From assembly GCF_016808095.1 (NCBI RefSeq), contig NC_068972.1:36797029-36861028 (forward strand): a stretch of DNA of 64,000 nt, in the 5' to 3' direction. A program made the position numbers and the translations under genes. The notes below the pieces were generated by a model. It saw only the letters and a program-made list of their open reading frames with translations, did no database searches and was not told the DNA's origin. Of this stretch, positions 63,484 through 64,000 are shown piece after piece. Source of the stretch: Vigna angularis. Taxonomy: Eukaryota; Streptophyta; Magnoliopsida; Fabales; Fabaceae. How positions within the stretch are numbered: the first letter of the stretch is position 1; every line of letters starts with the position of its first letter.

Positions 63484-64000
63484 TGTGAGAACCTAAAAAC
63501 TGCGGATTAAAATAGTGGGTTAGTGTATTAGACTAATAGAACCAAATTTTTCATGGTATAAATAGATTTTTAACAATCTGATTCATTAGCCTACTCTTAC
63601 TATATCTCTCTAAAACTCAGTTTTTCAAGTTCTCTGCCTTCTCTCTACCATTCCTCCTCTATGAGCCATTTGATTTTCGATCAGGTGGTGCCCAAGTATC
63701 TACAGCGTAGAGGGCTCCGTATTTGACCGATCAATTTCTTCATTCTGACGGTAAGTAGTTCTTCCTGTTTCCTCCGCTGTTTTTGGAACCTAGAACATGC
63801 GGTTCTGCTAGTTGCATGTAACTAGAAACGTTTTCTCTACTTTGCTATCAAACTCTAGCTCTAAGAGCTGTTCTTGATCACCTAGTGGTGGTTTGTAGGG
63901 TGCTGTTGTTTTAACCTGGTTTTGGCAGAAGCATAGTGAAATACTAGTGTTTTGCAACTGTTGAGAGGAAGTGAGATAGTGGTTTTGAGCTTTGGATGTC
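63484..64000 (+). mobile_element. 5' part of another long-LTR family copy, running off the window
   Basis: It starts TGTGAGAACC. From 63600 it matches 11190-11560 closely: CTGCCTTCTCTCTACCATTC, the AGGTGGTGC-CAAGT block, GCGTAGAG, GGTAAGTAG-TCTTC, CTCTAGCTCTAAGAGCTGTT and GTAGGGTGCTGT. Its end, TTGAGAGGAAGTGAG-TAGTG, matches 13045-13070, just after the point where the nested solo LTR interrupts the other copy. Confidence 0.85.

Overview
This is plant nuclear DNA, very probably from a legume of the Phaseolus/Vigna group. The genes are intron-rich with GT-AG splicing and are scattered through AT-rich DNA full of nested transposons. The protein homologs recognised are all angiosperm families, and several dispersed repeats are of types I recall from legume genomes. 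The species call is an inference; the plant call is secure.

Five genes look functional. (1) A DUF7036 membrane-anchored protein gene on the minus strand, 4817 down to position 1, whose 3' end lies outside the window. (2) A RHC1A-type RING-H2 E3 ubiquitin ligase, minus strand, 18498 to 17578. (3) A 12-exon gene for a protein kinase fused to a PP2C phosphatase, minus strand, 33317 to 24721, reconstructed here as 656 codons plus stop. (4) A 4-exon R3H/SUZ nucleic-acid-binding protein gene, plus strand, 48328 to 51466, 355 aa. (5) An intronless GARP/MYB factor of the MYBC1/PCL1-like group, minus strand, 56314 to 55634. From memory, genes 2 to 5 have their best Arabidopsis counterparts in the same order on chromosome 2 (about At2g40830, At2g40860, At2g40960, At2g40970), which suggests a conserved ancestral block later inflated by transposons.

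The rest is a layered transposon record. At least six copies or pieces of one long-LTR family (TGTAAGA...GTTACA) are present. One complete LTR (38795-41710, TSD TTAGA) carries two tandem arrays and has split a BCS1-like AAA-ATPase pseudogene. Another (11077-15027) carries two other arrays and is interrupted by a second, different solo LTR (11673-12874, TSD TATTG). Six Mutator-like elements with long terminal inverted repeats are visible, four of them with perfect 9-bp target duplications (15135-16511, 20243-20538, 35996-38357, 57383-60568). The last is a Pack-MULE carrying fragments of two unrelated genes, a nepenthesin-type aspartyl protease and an NRP/DCD protein. The 35996-38357 element encodes a GRF-type zinc-finger segment in both arms, contains the end of a CACTA element, and sits inside a 56-bp minisatellite.

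No CRISPR array, operon or bacterial feature is present. No tRNA or rRNA gene was recognised, although small RNA genes cannot be excluded by eye. The most notable content is the transposon nesting with gene capture and the kinase-phosphatase fusion gene.
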